A program made the position numbers and the translations under genes. A model generated the notes under the pieces. It searched no databases, was not told the DNA's origin, and worked only from the letters and a program-made list of their open reading frames with translations. Of a DNA stretch of 58,363 bases, positions 1 through 7,768 are shown piece by piece (within the stretch, counting starts at the first letter, position 1; every line of letters starts with the position of its first letter). Source of the stretch: Moritella dasanensis ArB 0140 (GTDB lineage Bacteria; Pseudomonadota; Gammaproteobacteria; Enterobacterales; Moritellaceae); the NCBI RefSeq assembly GCF_000276805.1, contig NZ_AKXQ01000030.1, forward strand, positions 1-58,363, read 5' to 3'.

Positions 1-43
1 GGTTTTTTTATGCCTGAAATTCGAGACACAAGAAAACAGATTG

Positions 44-147
44 TGCGGCGTGGTAGTTCAGTTGGTTAGACTCCTTATAAAAAGATAAGCGGCCTATCAC
101 GCCGTGGGCCGCGAGTTGTGGTTTACAAAAAGTCGTCTACTCCGCCA
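44..147 (+). pseudogene. degenerate tRNA-Asp-like unit A
   Basis: The D-arm (GGTAGTTCAGTTGGTTAGA, 51-69) matches bacterial tRNA-Asp. The anticodon arm (GGCCTATCACGCC, 91-103) looks like tRNA-Asp, but the anticodon would be AUC instead of GUC. A CCA is present at 145-147. About 20 nt containing a small hairpin (CTTAT 74-78 with ATAAG 85-89) sit between the D-arm and the anticodon arm, and the T-arm is broken, so it cannot fold as a normal tRNA. It is followed directly by an intrinsic terminator. It may be a decayed copy or a tRNA-derived small RNA; which one is not decided by sequence. Confidence 0.7.
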
Positions 148-153
148 ACAAAC

Positions 154-187
154 AAAAAAGCCTGAATCTTTCGATTCAGGCTTTTTT
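154..187 (+). terminator. intrinsic terminator of tRNA-like unit A
   Basis: The stem AGCCTGAATC (159-168) pairs perfectly with GATTCAGGCT (173-182) around a TTTC loop. The flanking A-run and T-run extend the stem and give the U-tract. Confidence 0.9.
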
Positions 188-223
188 GTACCTGAAATTC
201 AGGGGTATAAACAAAAAATATTG

Positions 224-331
224 TGCAGAGTGGTCGTTCAGTTGGCCAGACTCTCTATAAAAAGACAAGCGGCCTCTCACGGCGGGGACGCGAGTTGCAG
301 TTGTAAGAAGTCGTCAACTTTCCCTTTGCCA
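224..331 (+). pseudogene. degenerate tRNA-Asp-like unit B
   Basis: This is a second copy of unit A, clearly alignable through the D-arm, the same inserted segment (CTATAAAAAGACAAG region) and the start of the anticodon arm. The anticodon loop reads CTCTCAC and the anticodon stem no longer pairs (CGGC against GGCG). The T-arm is disrupted and GCCA closes the unit at 328-331. Sharing the insert with unit A shows that the insertion came before the tandem duplication. Confidence 0.7.
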
Positions 332-342
332 ACTAATAAAGA

Positions 343-370
343 AACTTGAATCAATGATTCAGGTTTTTTT
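343..370 (+). terminator. intrinsic terminator of tRNA-like unit B
   Basis: The stem AACTTGAATC (343-352) pairs with GATTCAGGTT (356-365) around AAT, followed by seven T. Relative to the unit A terminator one G-C pair has become A-T (344/364) and one C-G has become T.G (346/362), so pairing is kept. Confidence 0.88.
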
Positions 371-404
371 ATGCCTGAAATTCAGGCATTCAGAAACACT
401 GATT

Positions 405-511
405 GTGTGAGAGTTGGCTTTTATGGATAGTATACAGTTGTAGGTTATTCATCAAAAACGTTACGTCACACTGCTGAAGGCGGCACAGGTTCAAATCCCA
501 TCTATACACCA
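405..511 (+). pseudogene. degenerate tRNA-like unit C
   Basis: This is the third unit of the array. The 3' half keeps a recognisable T-arm (GGTTCAAATCC, about 488-498) and a CCA end (509-511). GTGTGAG (405-411) can pair imperfectly with TCTATAC (501-507) as an acceptor stem. A GTCAC stretch (about 465) resembles the Asp anticodon loop. The D-arm is unrecognisable. It is followed by the same terminator type as units A and B. Confidence 0.55.
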
Positions 512-515
512 AGAA

Positions 516-550
516 TAAAAAGCCTGAATCTTACGATTCAGGCTTTTTTT
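516..550 (+). terminator. intrinsic terminator of tRNA-like unit C
   Basis: The stem AGCCTGAATC (521-530) pairs with GATTCAGGCT (535-544) around TTAC, followed by a run of T. It is nearly identical to the unit A terminator. Confidence 0.88.
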
Positions 551-601
551 ATATCTGAAATTCAAAGGTTAAAAAGACTGTCACAATTAAGAGAGGAGCT
601 T

Positions 602-627
602 TAGAGGTTATAAACCTCTATTTTTTG
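602..627 (+). terminator. intrinsic terminator closing the tRNA-like array
   Basis: TAGAGGTT (602-609) pairs with AACCTCTA (613-620) around ATA, followed by six T. No gene lies between it and unit C, so it is probably the last terminator of the array transcript. Confidence 0.8.
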
Positions 628-924
628 GGTTACTATTTTAATATTATTATTGATCTAAGTGCTAAAAATGGTGATTAATCAGAATATATAATGTTAGATA
701 CAATGCCCTAATATAGGCTTTTTAGCGATCTGTGTCACACTATTCGACAATGCGTTAAGCTGATGAAAAAGGAGTGTTAGTGGCCGTTTTACTGCTGGTA
801 TTATGAGAATAAATCATGCATTAAACGCTGAGTTTATCGCTTGTTAGTACTCACTTTCACGATGTTGGTTGAAGAATAGAATTGTGATACCTTGCGTTAA
901 TAATATTAAATGTTGGAATATTTT
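628..924. other. intergenic region upstream of cadC
   Basis: AT-rich sequence with no open frame or RNA that I recognise. It should carry the cadC promoter, but I cannot place -35/-10 boxes with confidence. Confidence 0.4.
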
Positions 925-2520
925 ATGAATGGTTTATGTTTTCAAATCAGTAATTGGATATTGATTGTTGAAGAAAATAAACTGTACCGACAAGGAAGAG
1001 AAGTAACAGTTGAACCCCGTTTGGTTAATTTATTATCCTTTTTAGCACAATCACCGAGTGAAGTCTTTGGACGTGAAGAGTTGATTGAGCACATTTGGGA
1101 TGGTGCTATTGTTAGTGACCAAGTGGTAACACAGTCTATTTTTGAGCTACGGAAAATATTAAAAGATGGACGTGTTGATTGCGAACGATTTATTGTTACA
1201 GTGCCTAAACGTGGATATCGATTAGTTGCAGATACAATAAAACTAACCTGTGATGATGCCCGTAAATTAATTACTGAAAGCAAAAATGCAGACGAAATTG
1301 TTGATGATGAAAAAACGACAGATATCGATACTGATCTAGATTACGAACAAGCCATTACTGTATTTCCCGCAGGGCCATTAACTCGCGCCGTCACCCATAT
1401 ATCTAAACATGCAGCAGCAGAAGAAGCAAAGTCAGACACTAAACTTACTTTCTTACAGCGCTATAAATTACAGCTATTTGACAGTTTTCTATTGTCAGTA
1501 TTAATTTGTATTATTGTGCTTTGTACCTACGTACAAACTAAGCCCGAAATAACGCGTTCGTTAGATACGCAAGTTATTGAGTTTAGCTATTGTGCAAGTC
1601 AGAAATCCGATAAGACGAGTGAATATCTTGCTGATGGTATTAGCCAAAAATTAATGAATGATGTATTAACTCTCAGTAATTATCGTGTGCAGTTAAAGAA
1701 AACTGATTTTACAACGGGTATTTTACCGGGGAAATTAGTGAGTGTCAGGATCGATAAGCAACAGGGCTTGTCATATTTAGATATTAATTATCGTAATAAT
1801 GCATCTAATCGCATTATATTCAGTAAGCAGTACTTAATATCAGGCGATGAGATGTATGACAGTTTAGAGAAAGCATCATCTGATCTTACGGCTGCATTAA
1901 GAATTAATCCAACGCCGACACAACTTGATTATGTCATGCAGGACTTACCTGAAGATCAAGATTTGTTAACCAAATTAATCATGGCTAATCATTATACTAA
2001 TCAAGTAGACCCTAAATTGTTTATGCAGGGAATTGATTTATTTGAAGATATCTTATCTGTGGATCCAACTAATGGACTAGTACTTGCTGAGCGTTATATT
2101 GCTTATAATGTCTTGTCATCATTATCGTTATCTGATGAGTTTGTAAATGAAATTAAACGCTCGAGTGCCGATTTATTAGAGAATAATAGTTATGAAGGTA
2201 ATAACGTATTGGCCGCAAGAGAATATGAAGCTTTGGCATTACAAGCCTTATTACAAGGTCATGAGCTTAAAGCAAATAACTTGATTACCTTGGCGGGAAA
2301 AAGTCGCCGTTCTTCGATATATTATATTATCGTTGGTAAATTAGCGGAATTAAGTGGCAACCTTGATAGTGCTGGTGATGCTTATACCCAGGCGTTTTAC
2401 ATTGATACGTCTGTCGAAACTTACCAACTAAGTTCTAATCTGGCATTTCATAGTAATCTTGAGAGAATAGCCATTTTTATGTACCGAGCAATGAATTCTA
2501 GAGCTATCAAGCTGGTATAA
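925..2520 (+). CDS. cadC: CadC-like transmembrane transcriptional activator
   Basis: Probable one-component acid/lysine sensor that activates cadBA. The N-terminal winged-helix DNA-binding domain of the OmpR/ToxR type spans about residues 5-105 (it includes TVPKRGYRL). An acidic linker follows, then one membrane segment (about 186-206, LLSVLICIIVLCTYV) and a periplasmic domain of about 320 residues with helical repeats near the end. Length 531 against 512 in E. coli CadC. I chose ATG 925 because TTGGAA lies at a good distance upstream; an earlier ATG at 910 has no ribosome site. Only one periplasmic cysteine is visible (FSYC), whereas E. coli CadC uses a pair. The position directly before cadBA supports the call. 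Confidence 0.9.
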   Translation: MNGLCFQISNWILIVEENKLYRQGREVTVEPRLVNLLSFLAQSPSEVFGREELIEHIWDGAIVSDQVVTQSIFELRKILKDGRVDCERFIVTVPKRGYRLVADTIKLTCDDARKLITESKNADEIVDDEKTTDIDTDLDYEQAITVFPAGPLTRAVTHISKHAAAEEAKSDTKLTFLQRYKLQLFDSFLLSVLICIIVLCTYVQTKPEITRSLDTQVIEFSYCASQKSDKTSEYLADGISQKLMNDVLTLSNYRVQLKKTDFTTGILPGKLVSVRIDKQQGLSYLDINYRNNASNRIIFSKQYLISGDEMYDSLEKASSDLTAALRINPTPTQLDYVMQDLPEDQDLLTKLIMANHYTNQVDPKLFMQGIDLFEDILSVDPTNGLVLAERYIAYNVLSSLSLSDEFVNEIKRSSADLLENNSYEGNNVLAAREYEALALQALLQGHELKANNLITLAGKSRRSSIYYIIVGKLAELSGNLDSAGDAYTQAFYIDTSVETYQLSSNLAFHSNLERIAIFMYRAMNSRAIKLV

Positions 2521-2546
2521 CTTAGGCTTTTAACCTGTAACCTTTT

Positions 2547-2572
2547 AGCCTCTGCTTGTCAGGGGCTTTTTT
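2547..2572 (+). terminator. terminator after cadC
   Basis: AGCCTCTG (2547-2554) pairs with CAGGGGCT (2560-2567), with one G.T pair, around CTTGT, followed by a T-run. It separates cadC transcription from cadBA. Confidence 0.85.
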
Positions 2573-3156
2573 GTATCTACGATACTAGTATAAGAGTGTC
2601 GTTATGCCTCATAGCTTATCGTCATTTATATTTGACGATATTTAAATGCATGTTTTAGTACCTAGCTAAAGTTATCAATAAGACTTGGCAATCCCAATCC
2701 CAATCCCAATCCCAATAGCCATCACTCCAATTGATTTTCCTGACTGTTAATAGATCTTTTGTATTTTTTAATTCTTCATATGGATAGTAATAATCTAAAT
2801 TTCAGCTTCTCTGAGGTCAGCTATAGATAGGTGTTAGGTTAATAAGCGTTGTATTCAATCTTTATAAATATACTTTATTAATAAATATAAACTTACCTTA
2901 TCTGCTTATTTTTAAGTACATGTTTTTAAATGTTAAAAACGAATTCAATTATAAAGAATATATAAACTTTGTTTAATTTCCTAATGATTTTATTGTTCAT
3001 TTTACCTTTATTTTTTTCTCTCTCATTCGGCGTAACCTGCAATTAGAAATTCAGGTGGCCTGCTGAGACTCATTTTTTATCTCGGCAATATCACCACTTA
3101 ATCACTGGTTTGCTTACTGAGCATATTGCTCTATTTGATAAAATTTGGGAGATGAG
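2573..3156. other. long cadC-cadB intergenic region
   Basis: About 580 bases without a gene, very AT-rich. It holds a hexanucleotide tandem repeat at 2693-2716 and should contain the cadBA promoter with CadC binding sites. I could not locate those sites by eye. The strong ribosome site GGGAG lies just before cadB. Confidence 0.5.
2693..2716. repeat. hexanucleotide tandem repeat (CCCAAT)x4
   Basis: Four perfect copies of CCCAAT, preceded by an imperfect GGCAAT, in the cadC-cadB intergenic region. Confidence 0.9.
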
Positions 3157-4482
3157 ATGTCATCTAATACGAAAAAAATTGGCTTGATTGCCTGTACTGG
3201 TGTTGTTGCCGGCAACATGATGGGCAGTGGTATTGCATTGTTACCGTCTTCTTTAGCGGCTGTCGGTTCGGTATCTATATTTAGCTGGATACTTTGTTTA
3301 GTTGGTGCGCTGAGTTTAGCATTTGTGTTTGCACGTCTATCGACGAAGGATCCACAAGAAGGTGGCCCAATTGGTTACGCGGGTGATGTTGCACCTGTAC
3401 TTGGTTTCCAAACGGGTGTGTTGTATTACCATGCGAACTGGATTGGTAACTTAGCCATTGCTATTACAGGTGTTTCTTATCTTTCGGTATTCTTTCCTGT
3501 TTTAGCCCACCCTATTCCAGCAGCTATCGCGACAATTGTATCGGTATGGATATTCACTTTTATTAACTTGCTGGGTGGTACTTGGGTTAGCCGTCTATGT
3601 ACATTAGGTCTTGTACTTATTCTCATTCCTGTTATCGGTACGGCAACAGTCGGCTGGGAACATTTTGATTCCACTATTTACAGTCAAAACTGGAATGTTT
3701 CATCTGGTAGTGATTCAAGTGCAATCATTAGCGCTGTGCTTATCTGTTTATGGTCATTCGTTGGTGTTGAATCTGCCGCTGTTTCTTCGGGCATGGTAAA
3801 AAACCCTAAACGCACAGTACCGTTAGCAACCATGCTAGGCACTGCGTTAGCGGGTATTATCTACATCTTATCTACTCAAGTGATTTCTGGTATGTTCCCT
3901 GCCGCTGAAGTAGCTGCATCAAGTGCTCCTTTTGCACTTGCAACAACGTCTATTTTTGGTAGTTGGTCAGCGCCATTTGTTGCGGCATTTACTGCTCTTG
4001 CTTGTTTTACATCGTTAGGTTCATGGATGATGCTGGTTGGTGAAGCCGGTAAACGTGCTGCTGCCGATGGTAACTTCCCTGCTATTTATGGTGAAACTGA
4101 CAAATCAGGTGTGGCTAAGAAAGGTTTGGTTCTGGCGTCAATCAAGATGACGTTCTTGATGGCCTTCATCACGATGTTTAGTGGTTCATCAAATACTGGC
4201 GACTTATTCAATCAGCTTACTACAATCGCTGTACTGCTTACTATGCTGCCTTACTTCTATTCAAGCGTTAACTTAATCCGTTTAGAGAGTATGACTACAC
4301 GAAATATCTTCGTGATGTTGTTCTCGGGTATTGCTTGTGTGTTTTGTTTAATCGCCCTTGCCGGTGCAGAAAGCTCTGCATTAACAGGAACCTTCCTTGT
4401 CTCGCTAATCATCCTTGTTTTCTACGGCAAGAAGAAAGGTCTTTCTCAAACCGAACCAACTGCAATCGCTACAAGTGCTTAA
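3157..4482 (+). CDS. cadB: lysine/cadaverine antiporter CadB
   Basis: Inner-membrane APC-family antiporter that takes up lysine and releases cadaverine. The sequence follows E. coli CadB almost motif by motif: ACTGVVAGNMMGSGIALLP at the N-terminus, GFQTGVLYYHANWIGNLAI, LLGGTWVSRL and VGVESAAVSSGMVKNPKRT. Length 441 against 444, with about 12 hydrophobic segments. I chose ATG 3157, preceded by GGGAGATGAG; a TTG in frame at 3145 would overlap that ribosome site. It forms an operon with cadA, which starts 104 bases after the stop. Confidence 0.97.
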   Translation: MSSNTKKIGLIACTGVVAGNMMGSGIALLPSSLAAVGSVSIFSWILCLVGALSLAFVFARLSTKDPQEGGPIGYAGDVAPVLGFQTGVLYYHANWIGNLAIAITGVSYLSVFFPVLAHPIPAAIATIVSVWIFTFINLLGGTWVSRLCTLGLVLILIPVIGTATVGWEHFDSTIYSQNWNVSSGSDSSAIISAVLICLWSFVGVESAAVSSGMVKNPKRTVPLATMLGTALAGIIYILSTQVISGMFPAAEVAASSAPFALATTSIFGSWSAPFVAAFTALACFTSLGSWMMLVGEAGKRAAADGNFPAIYGETDKSGVAKKGLVLASIKMTFLMAFITMFSGSSNTGDLFNQLTTIAVLLTMLPYFYSSVNLIRLESMTTRNIFVMLFSGIACVFCLIALAGAESSALTGTFLVSLIILVFYGKKKGLSQTEPTAIATSA

Positions 4483-4585
4483 TCTGAACAATCAATTTAA
4501 ATCATTCCTTTTTAATTAATGTCTGGTGCTCGTTAATCTCTATCAAATGATAGCGAGTGCCCTTATTCGTCTTGGAGATCTTGAA

Positions 4586-6721
4586 ATGAACATTATTGCT
4601 ATCTTAAATCACATGGGCGTGTTCTTTAAAGAAGAACCTATTCGTCAATTACATGCTTCTTTAGAAAAAGCCGGTTACCAAGTTGTTTACCCTGTAAATG
4701 ACAAAGACCTGATCAAAATGATCGAAATGAATCCACGTATCTGTGGCGCTATTTTTGATTGGGATAAATACCCGCTAACCCTTTGTGAACAAATTAATGC
4801 GTTAAACGAAAAACTACCAGTATTCGCATTTGCTAATGAACAATCTGCACTTGATGTATCGCTAACGGAGCTACGCTTAAATGTTTCGTTCTTCGAATAT
4901 GCGCTTGGTATGAGCGATGATATCGCATTGAAAATTAACCAAGCGATTGACAAGTACAAAGACGAATTAATGCCTCCGTTCACGAAAGCATTGTTTAATT
5001 ATGTTGAAGAAGGTAAATATACTTTCTGTACTCCTGGTCACATGGGCGGTACTGCGTTCCAACGTAGCCCAGCAGGTAGTATCTTCTATGATTTCTATGG
5101 TCCAAATGCATTTAAAGCTGACGTATCAGTGTCTATGCCGGAACTAGGTTCATTGCTTGATCACTCTGGTCCACATCAGGAAGCTGAAGAGTATATTGCG
5201 AAAACATTTAACGCTGATCATTCTTATATTGTGACTAACGGTACATCAACGGCGAACAAGATCGTAGGTATGTTCTCAGCACCATCTGGTAGCACGGTAC
5301 TCATCGACCGTAACTGTCATAAATCGCTGACTCACCTATTAATGATGAGTGACATTACGCCAATCTACTTCTGCCCAACTCGTAACGCGTACGGTATGTT
5401 AGGCGGTATCCCACAAAGTGAATTTAGTCGTGAAGTGATTGAAGCTAAAGTTGCTGCAACACCAAACGCTGTAATGCCAAACTATGCGGTAGTAACTAAC
5501 TCTACTTACGATGGTCTGTTATATAACACGCAATTTATTAAAGAAACACTTGATACTAAATTCATCCACTTCGATAGTGCTTGGGTTCCTTACACTAACT
5601 TCAACAACATCTATGAAGGCAAGTGTGGTATGAGTGGTGAAGCAATGCCGGGCAAAGTATTCTATGAAACACAATCTACTCATAAACTATTGGCTGCATT
5701 CTCACAATCTTCGATGATCCACATTAAAGGCGAGATTGATAAAGAAACATTCAATGAAGCCTATATGATGCATACATCAACTTCTCCACAGTATTCTATT
5801 GTTGCATCAACAGAAACCGCTGCGGCGATGATGCGTGGTAATACTGGTAAGAAACTGATGCAAGATTCTATCGATCGTGCAGTTCGTTTCCGTAAAGAAG
5901 TTAAACGCCTAGAAAAAGAAACAGACGGTTGGTTCTTTGATGTATGGCAACCAGAAGATATCGAAACAACTGAATGTTGGAATCTAGATCCAAAAGATAC
6001 ATGGCATGGTTTCAAAGATATCGATGCGGACCACATGTACTTAGATCCAATTAAAGTTACTTTGTTAACGCCAGGAATGGAAGGTGATGACTTAGCTGAA
6101 ACAGGCATCCCTGCGTCATTAGTAGCTAAGTTCCTTGATGAACGCGGTGTGGTAGTTGAGAAAACGGGTCCATATAACCTATTATTCCTATTTTCAATTG
6201 GTATCGATAAAGCTAAATCATTAGCATTACTACGCGCGCTAACTGAATTTAAACGTGGATTTGATCTGAACTTAACAGTGAAAAACTTCATTCCTACGTT
6301 ATATGCTGAAGATCCAAAATTTTATGAAGGCATGCATATCCAAGAGCTAGCTCTAGGTATTCATGACATGATGAAGAAATTCAAACTGCCAGAACTGATG
6401 TTTAAAGCGTTTGATGTATTACCGGAACTGAAAATTACGCCGAATGCTGCATGGCAACAAGAGCTACGTGGCCACACCGAAGAAGTCAAACTAAGCGAGA
6501 TGGTTAATCGTGTTAATGCCAACATGATCCTACCTTATCCTCCAGGTGTACCACTAGTGCTACCAGGTGAAATGATTACTGAGAAATCACGCCCAGTATT
6601 AGAGTTCTTGGAAATGCTATGTGAAATCGGTACTGGTTTCCCTGGCTTTGAAACTGACATTCACGGTTTATATCCTCAAGAAGATGGTAGTTATACGGTT
6701 AAAGTTTTAAAACAAGATTAG
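4586..6721 (+). CDS. cadA: inducible lysine decarboxylase CadA
   Basis: PLP-dependent decarboxylase converting lysine to cadaverine plus CO2, consuming a cytoplasmic proton as part of acid resistance. It has the N-terminal wing domain (MNIIAILNHMGV), the aminotransferase-fold core and the C-terminal domain of the Orn/Lys/Arg decarboxylase class I family. The PLP lysine is K367 in STHKLLAAFS, the same number as in E. coli CadA. Length 711 against 715. ATG 4586 has TTGGAGAT upstream; the open frame extends 60 bases further 5' without homology to the family. Second gene of the cadBA operon. Confidence 0.97.
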   Translation: MNIIAILNHMGVFFKEEPIRQLHASLEKAGYQVVYPVNDKDLIKMIEMNPRICGAIFDWDKYPLTLCEQINALNEKLPVFAFANEQSALDVSLTELRLNVSFFEYALGMSDDIALKINQAIDKYKDELMPPFTKALFNYVEEGKYTFCTPGHMGGTAFQRSPAGSIFYDFYGPNAFKADVSVSMPELGSLLDHSGPHQEAEEYIAKTFNADHSYIVTNGTSTANKIVGMFSAPSGSTVLIDRNCHKSLTHLLMMSDITPIYFCPTRNAYGMLGGIPQSEFSREVIEAKVAATPNAVMPNYAVVTNSTYDGLLYNTQFIKETLDTKFIHFDSAWVPYTNFNNIYEGKCGMSGEAMPGKVFYETQSTHKLLAAFSQSSMIHIKGEIDKETFNEAYMMHTSTSPQYSIVASTETAAAMMRGNTGKKLMQDSIDRAVRFRKEVKRLEKETDGWFFDVWQPEDIETTECWNLDPKDTWHGFKDIDADHMYLDPIKVTLLTPGMEGDDLAETGIPASLVAKFLDERGVVVEKTGPYNLLFLFSIGIDKAKSLALLRALTEFKRGFDLNLTVKNFIPTLYAEDPKFYEGMHIQELALGIHDMMKKFKLPELMFKAFDVLPELKITPNAAWQQELRGHTEEVKLSEMVNRVNANMILPYPPGVPLVLPGEMITEKSRPVLEFLEMLCEIGTGFPGFETDIHGLYPQEDGSYTVKVLKQD

Positions 6722-6771
6722 GTTGCATTTAGCCATTTAATCTATAAATTAATCTTATTTATGATTCAACC

Positions 6772-6799
6772 AAAGAGGGGGCTTAATGCCCTCTTTTTT
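6772..6799 (+). terminator. terminator after cadA
   Basis: AAAGAGGG (6772-6779) pairs with CCCTCTTT (6789-6796), followed by TTT. It lies only 23 bases before the pdxY start codon, so pdxY is probably expressed by readthrough or from its own nearby promoter. Confidence 0.8.
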
Positions 6800-6821
6800 A
6801 TTTCTTGTTGGGGTATTATTT

Positions 6822-7685
6822 ATGAAGTCTATCTTGTCTATTCAATCTCATGTTGTATTTGGCTGTGCTGGTAATAGCGCGGTGGTTTTTCCTATGCGTA
6901 GAATGGGGGTTGAAGTGTGGCCGATTAACACTGTGCAATTTTCTAACCACACCCAATATCAGCAAGGTTGGCAAGGGATGGTGATGCCCGTTGATCAGAT
7001 TAAGAGTTTAGTTGATGGTTTAGTCAATATTGACAGTTTATCAAGCTGTGATGCTGTATTAAGTGGCTACCTAGGTTCTGCCACACAAGGCAAGGAAGTA
7101 CTTTATGCAGTAGAGCAAGTAAAACAGCATAATGCGGATGCCTTATATTTTTGTGATCCGGTAATGGGACATCCTGAAAAGGGCTGCATTGTGGTACCTG
7201 AAGTGATGGATTTTTTTAAATATCATGCATTGCCAAAAGCAGATGTCATTGCACCTAATCTACTTGAGTTAGAAACACTAGCTGATATGAGAATCGATAA
7301 CATAGAGCAGGTTAAACAAGCCTGTTCTATGTTGTTAGAGCAAGGCGTAAAGATTGTGCTCGTTAAGCATTTGAGTAAAGCGGGTATAACAGCAAGTCAG
7401 TTTGAAATGTTGTTGGCAACGGCGGATGGTTACTTCCACATTACTCGTCCTTTGTATGATTTTATTCGTCAACCAGTCGGTGTCGGTGATTTAATTAGTG
7501 GCGTGATGTTAGCAAACTTGTTGGCGGGTCATAGCCCTGTGCATGCTTTTGAGTTAACGAATGCGGCAGTTGATGCTGTACTCAAACAGACTTTCGAACA
7601 AGGTTGTTATGAGCTGCAGTTAATTTCAGCGCAACAACAAATTGCAGAGCCGCAAGTGGAGCTGTACGCTAAACAGTTAAAGTGA
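6822..7685 (+). CDS. pdxY: pyridoxal kinase PdxY
   Basis: Ribokinase-fold kinase that phosphorylates pyridoxal to PLP in the salvage pathway. The N-terminus [21 protein letters not shown] is typical of PdxY/PdxK, followed by the [15 protein letters not shown] segment. The C-terminal anion-hole motif is [10 protein letters not shown] (GVGD in place of the GTGD of many kinases, usual for PdxY). Length 287, identical to E. coli PdxY. ATG 6822 aligns with the family start. It sits directly behind cadA, a PLP enzyme, and converges on lysS. Confidence 0.92.
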   Translation: MKSILSIQSHVVFGCAGNSAVVFPMRRMGVEVWPINTVQFSNHTQYQQGWQGMVMPVDQIKSLVDGLVNIDSLSSCDAVLSGYLGSATQGKEVLYAVEQVKQHNADALYFCDPVMGHPEKGCIVVPEVMDFFKYHALPKADVIAPNLLELETLADMRIDNIEQVKQACSMLLEQGVKIVLVKHLSKAGITASQFEMLLATADGYFHITRPLYDFIRQPVGVGDLISGVMLANLLAGHSPVHAFELTNAAVDAVLKQTFEQGCYELQLISAQQQIAEPQVELYAKQLK

Positions 7686-7710
7686 CATTTTTCAAAAAAT
7701 AAGTTAAATA

Positions 7711-7742
7711 AAAGGGTAGCCATTTAATGGTTACCCTTTTTT
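7711..7742. terminator. bidirectional terminator between pdxY and lysS
   Basis: AAAGGGTAGCCA (7711-7722) pairs with TGGTTACCCTTT (7728-7739), with one wobble. It is flanked by A-rich and T-rich runs, so it can end both the pdxY and the lysS transcripts. Confidence 0.88.
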
Positions 7743-7768
7743 ATTGACGATTACTTAAGCTAATAAAA

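Larger units (their letters stand above)
1..570 (+). repeat. tandem array of about 180 bp tRNA-like units
   Basis: The landmark CTGAAATTC, just after each terminator U-tract, recurs at about 14, 192, 375 and 555, giving periods of 178, 183 and 180 bp. The first 10 bases of the window are the end of another terminator, so the array continues upstream of the window. Each period holds a degenerate tRNA, a terminator and the short palindromic CCTGAAATTCAGG tail or a decayed form of it. Confidence 0.8.

Noticed and set aside
104-349. Open frame of 81 codons across the tRNA-like array
   Set aside because: It runs through tRNA remnants and a terminator, has no ribosome site and no protein-like composition.
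5761-6291. Long open frame of 176 codons antisense to cadA
   Set aside because: It is a shadow of the biased codon use in cadA; the cadA frame is certain and the antisense protein has no recognisable features.
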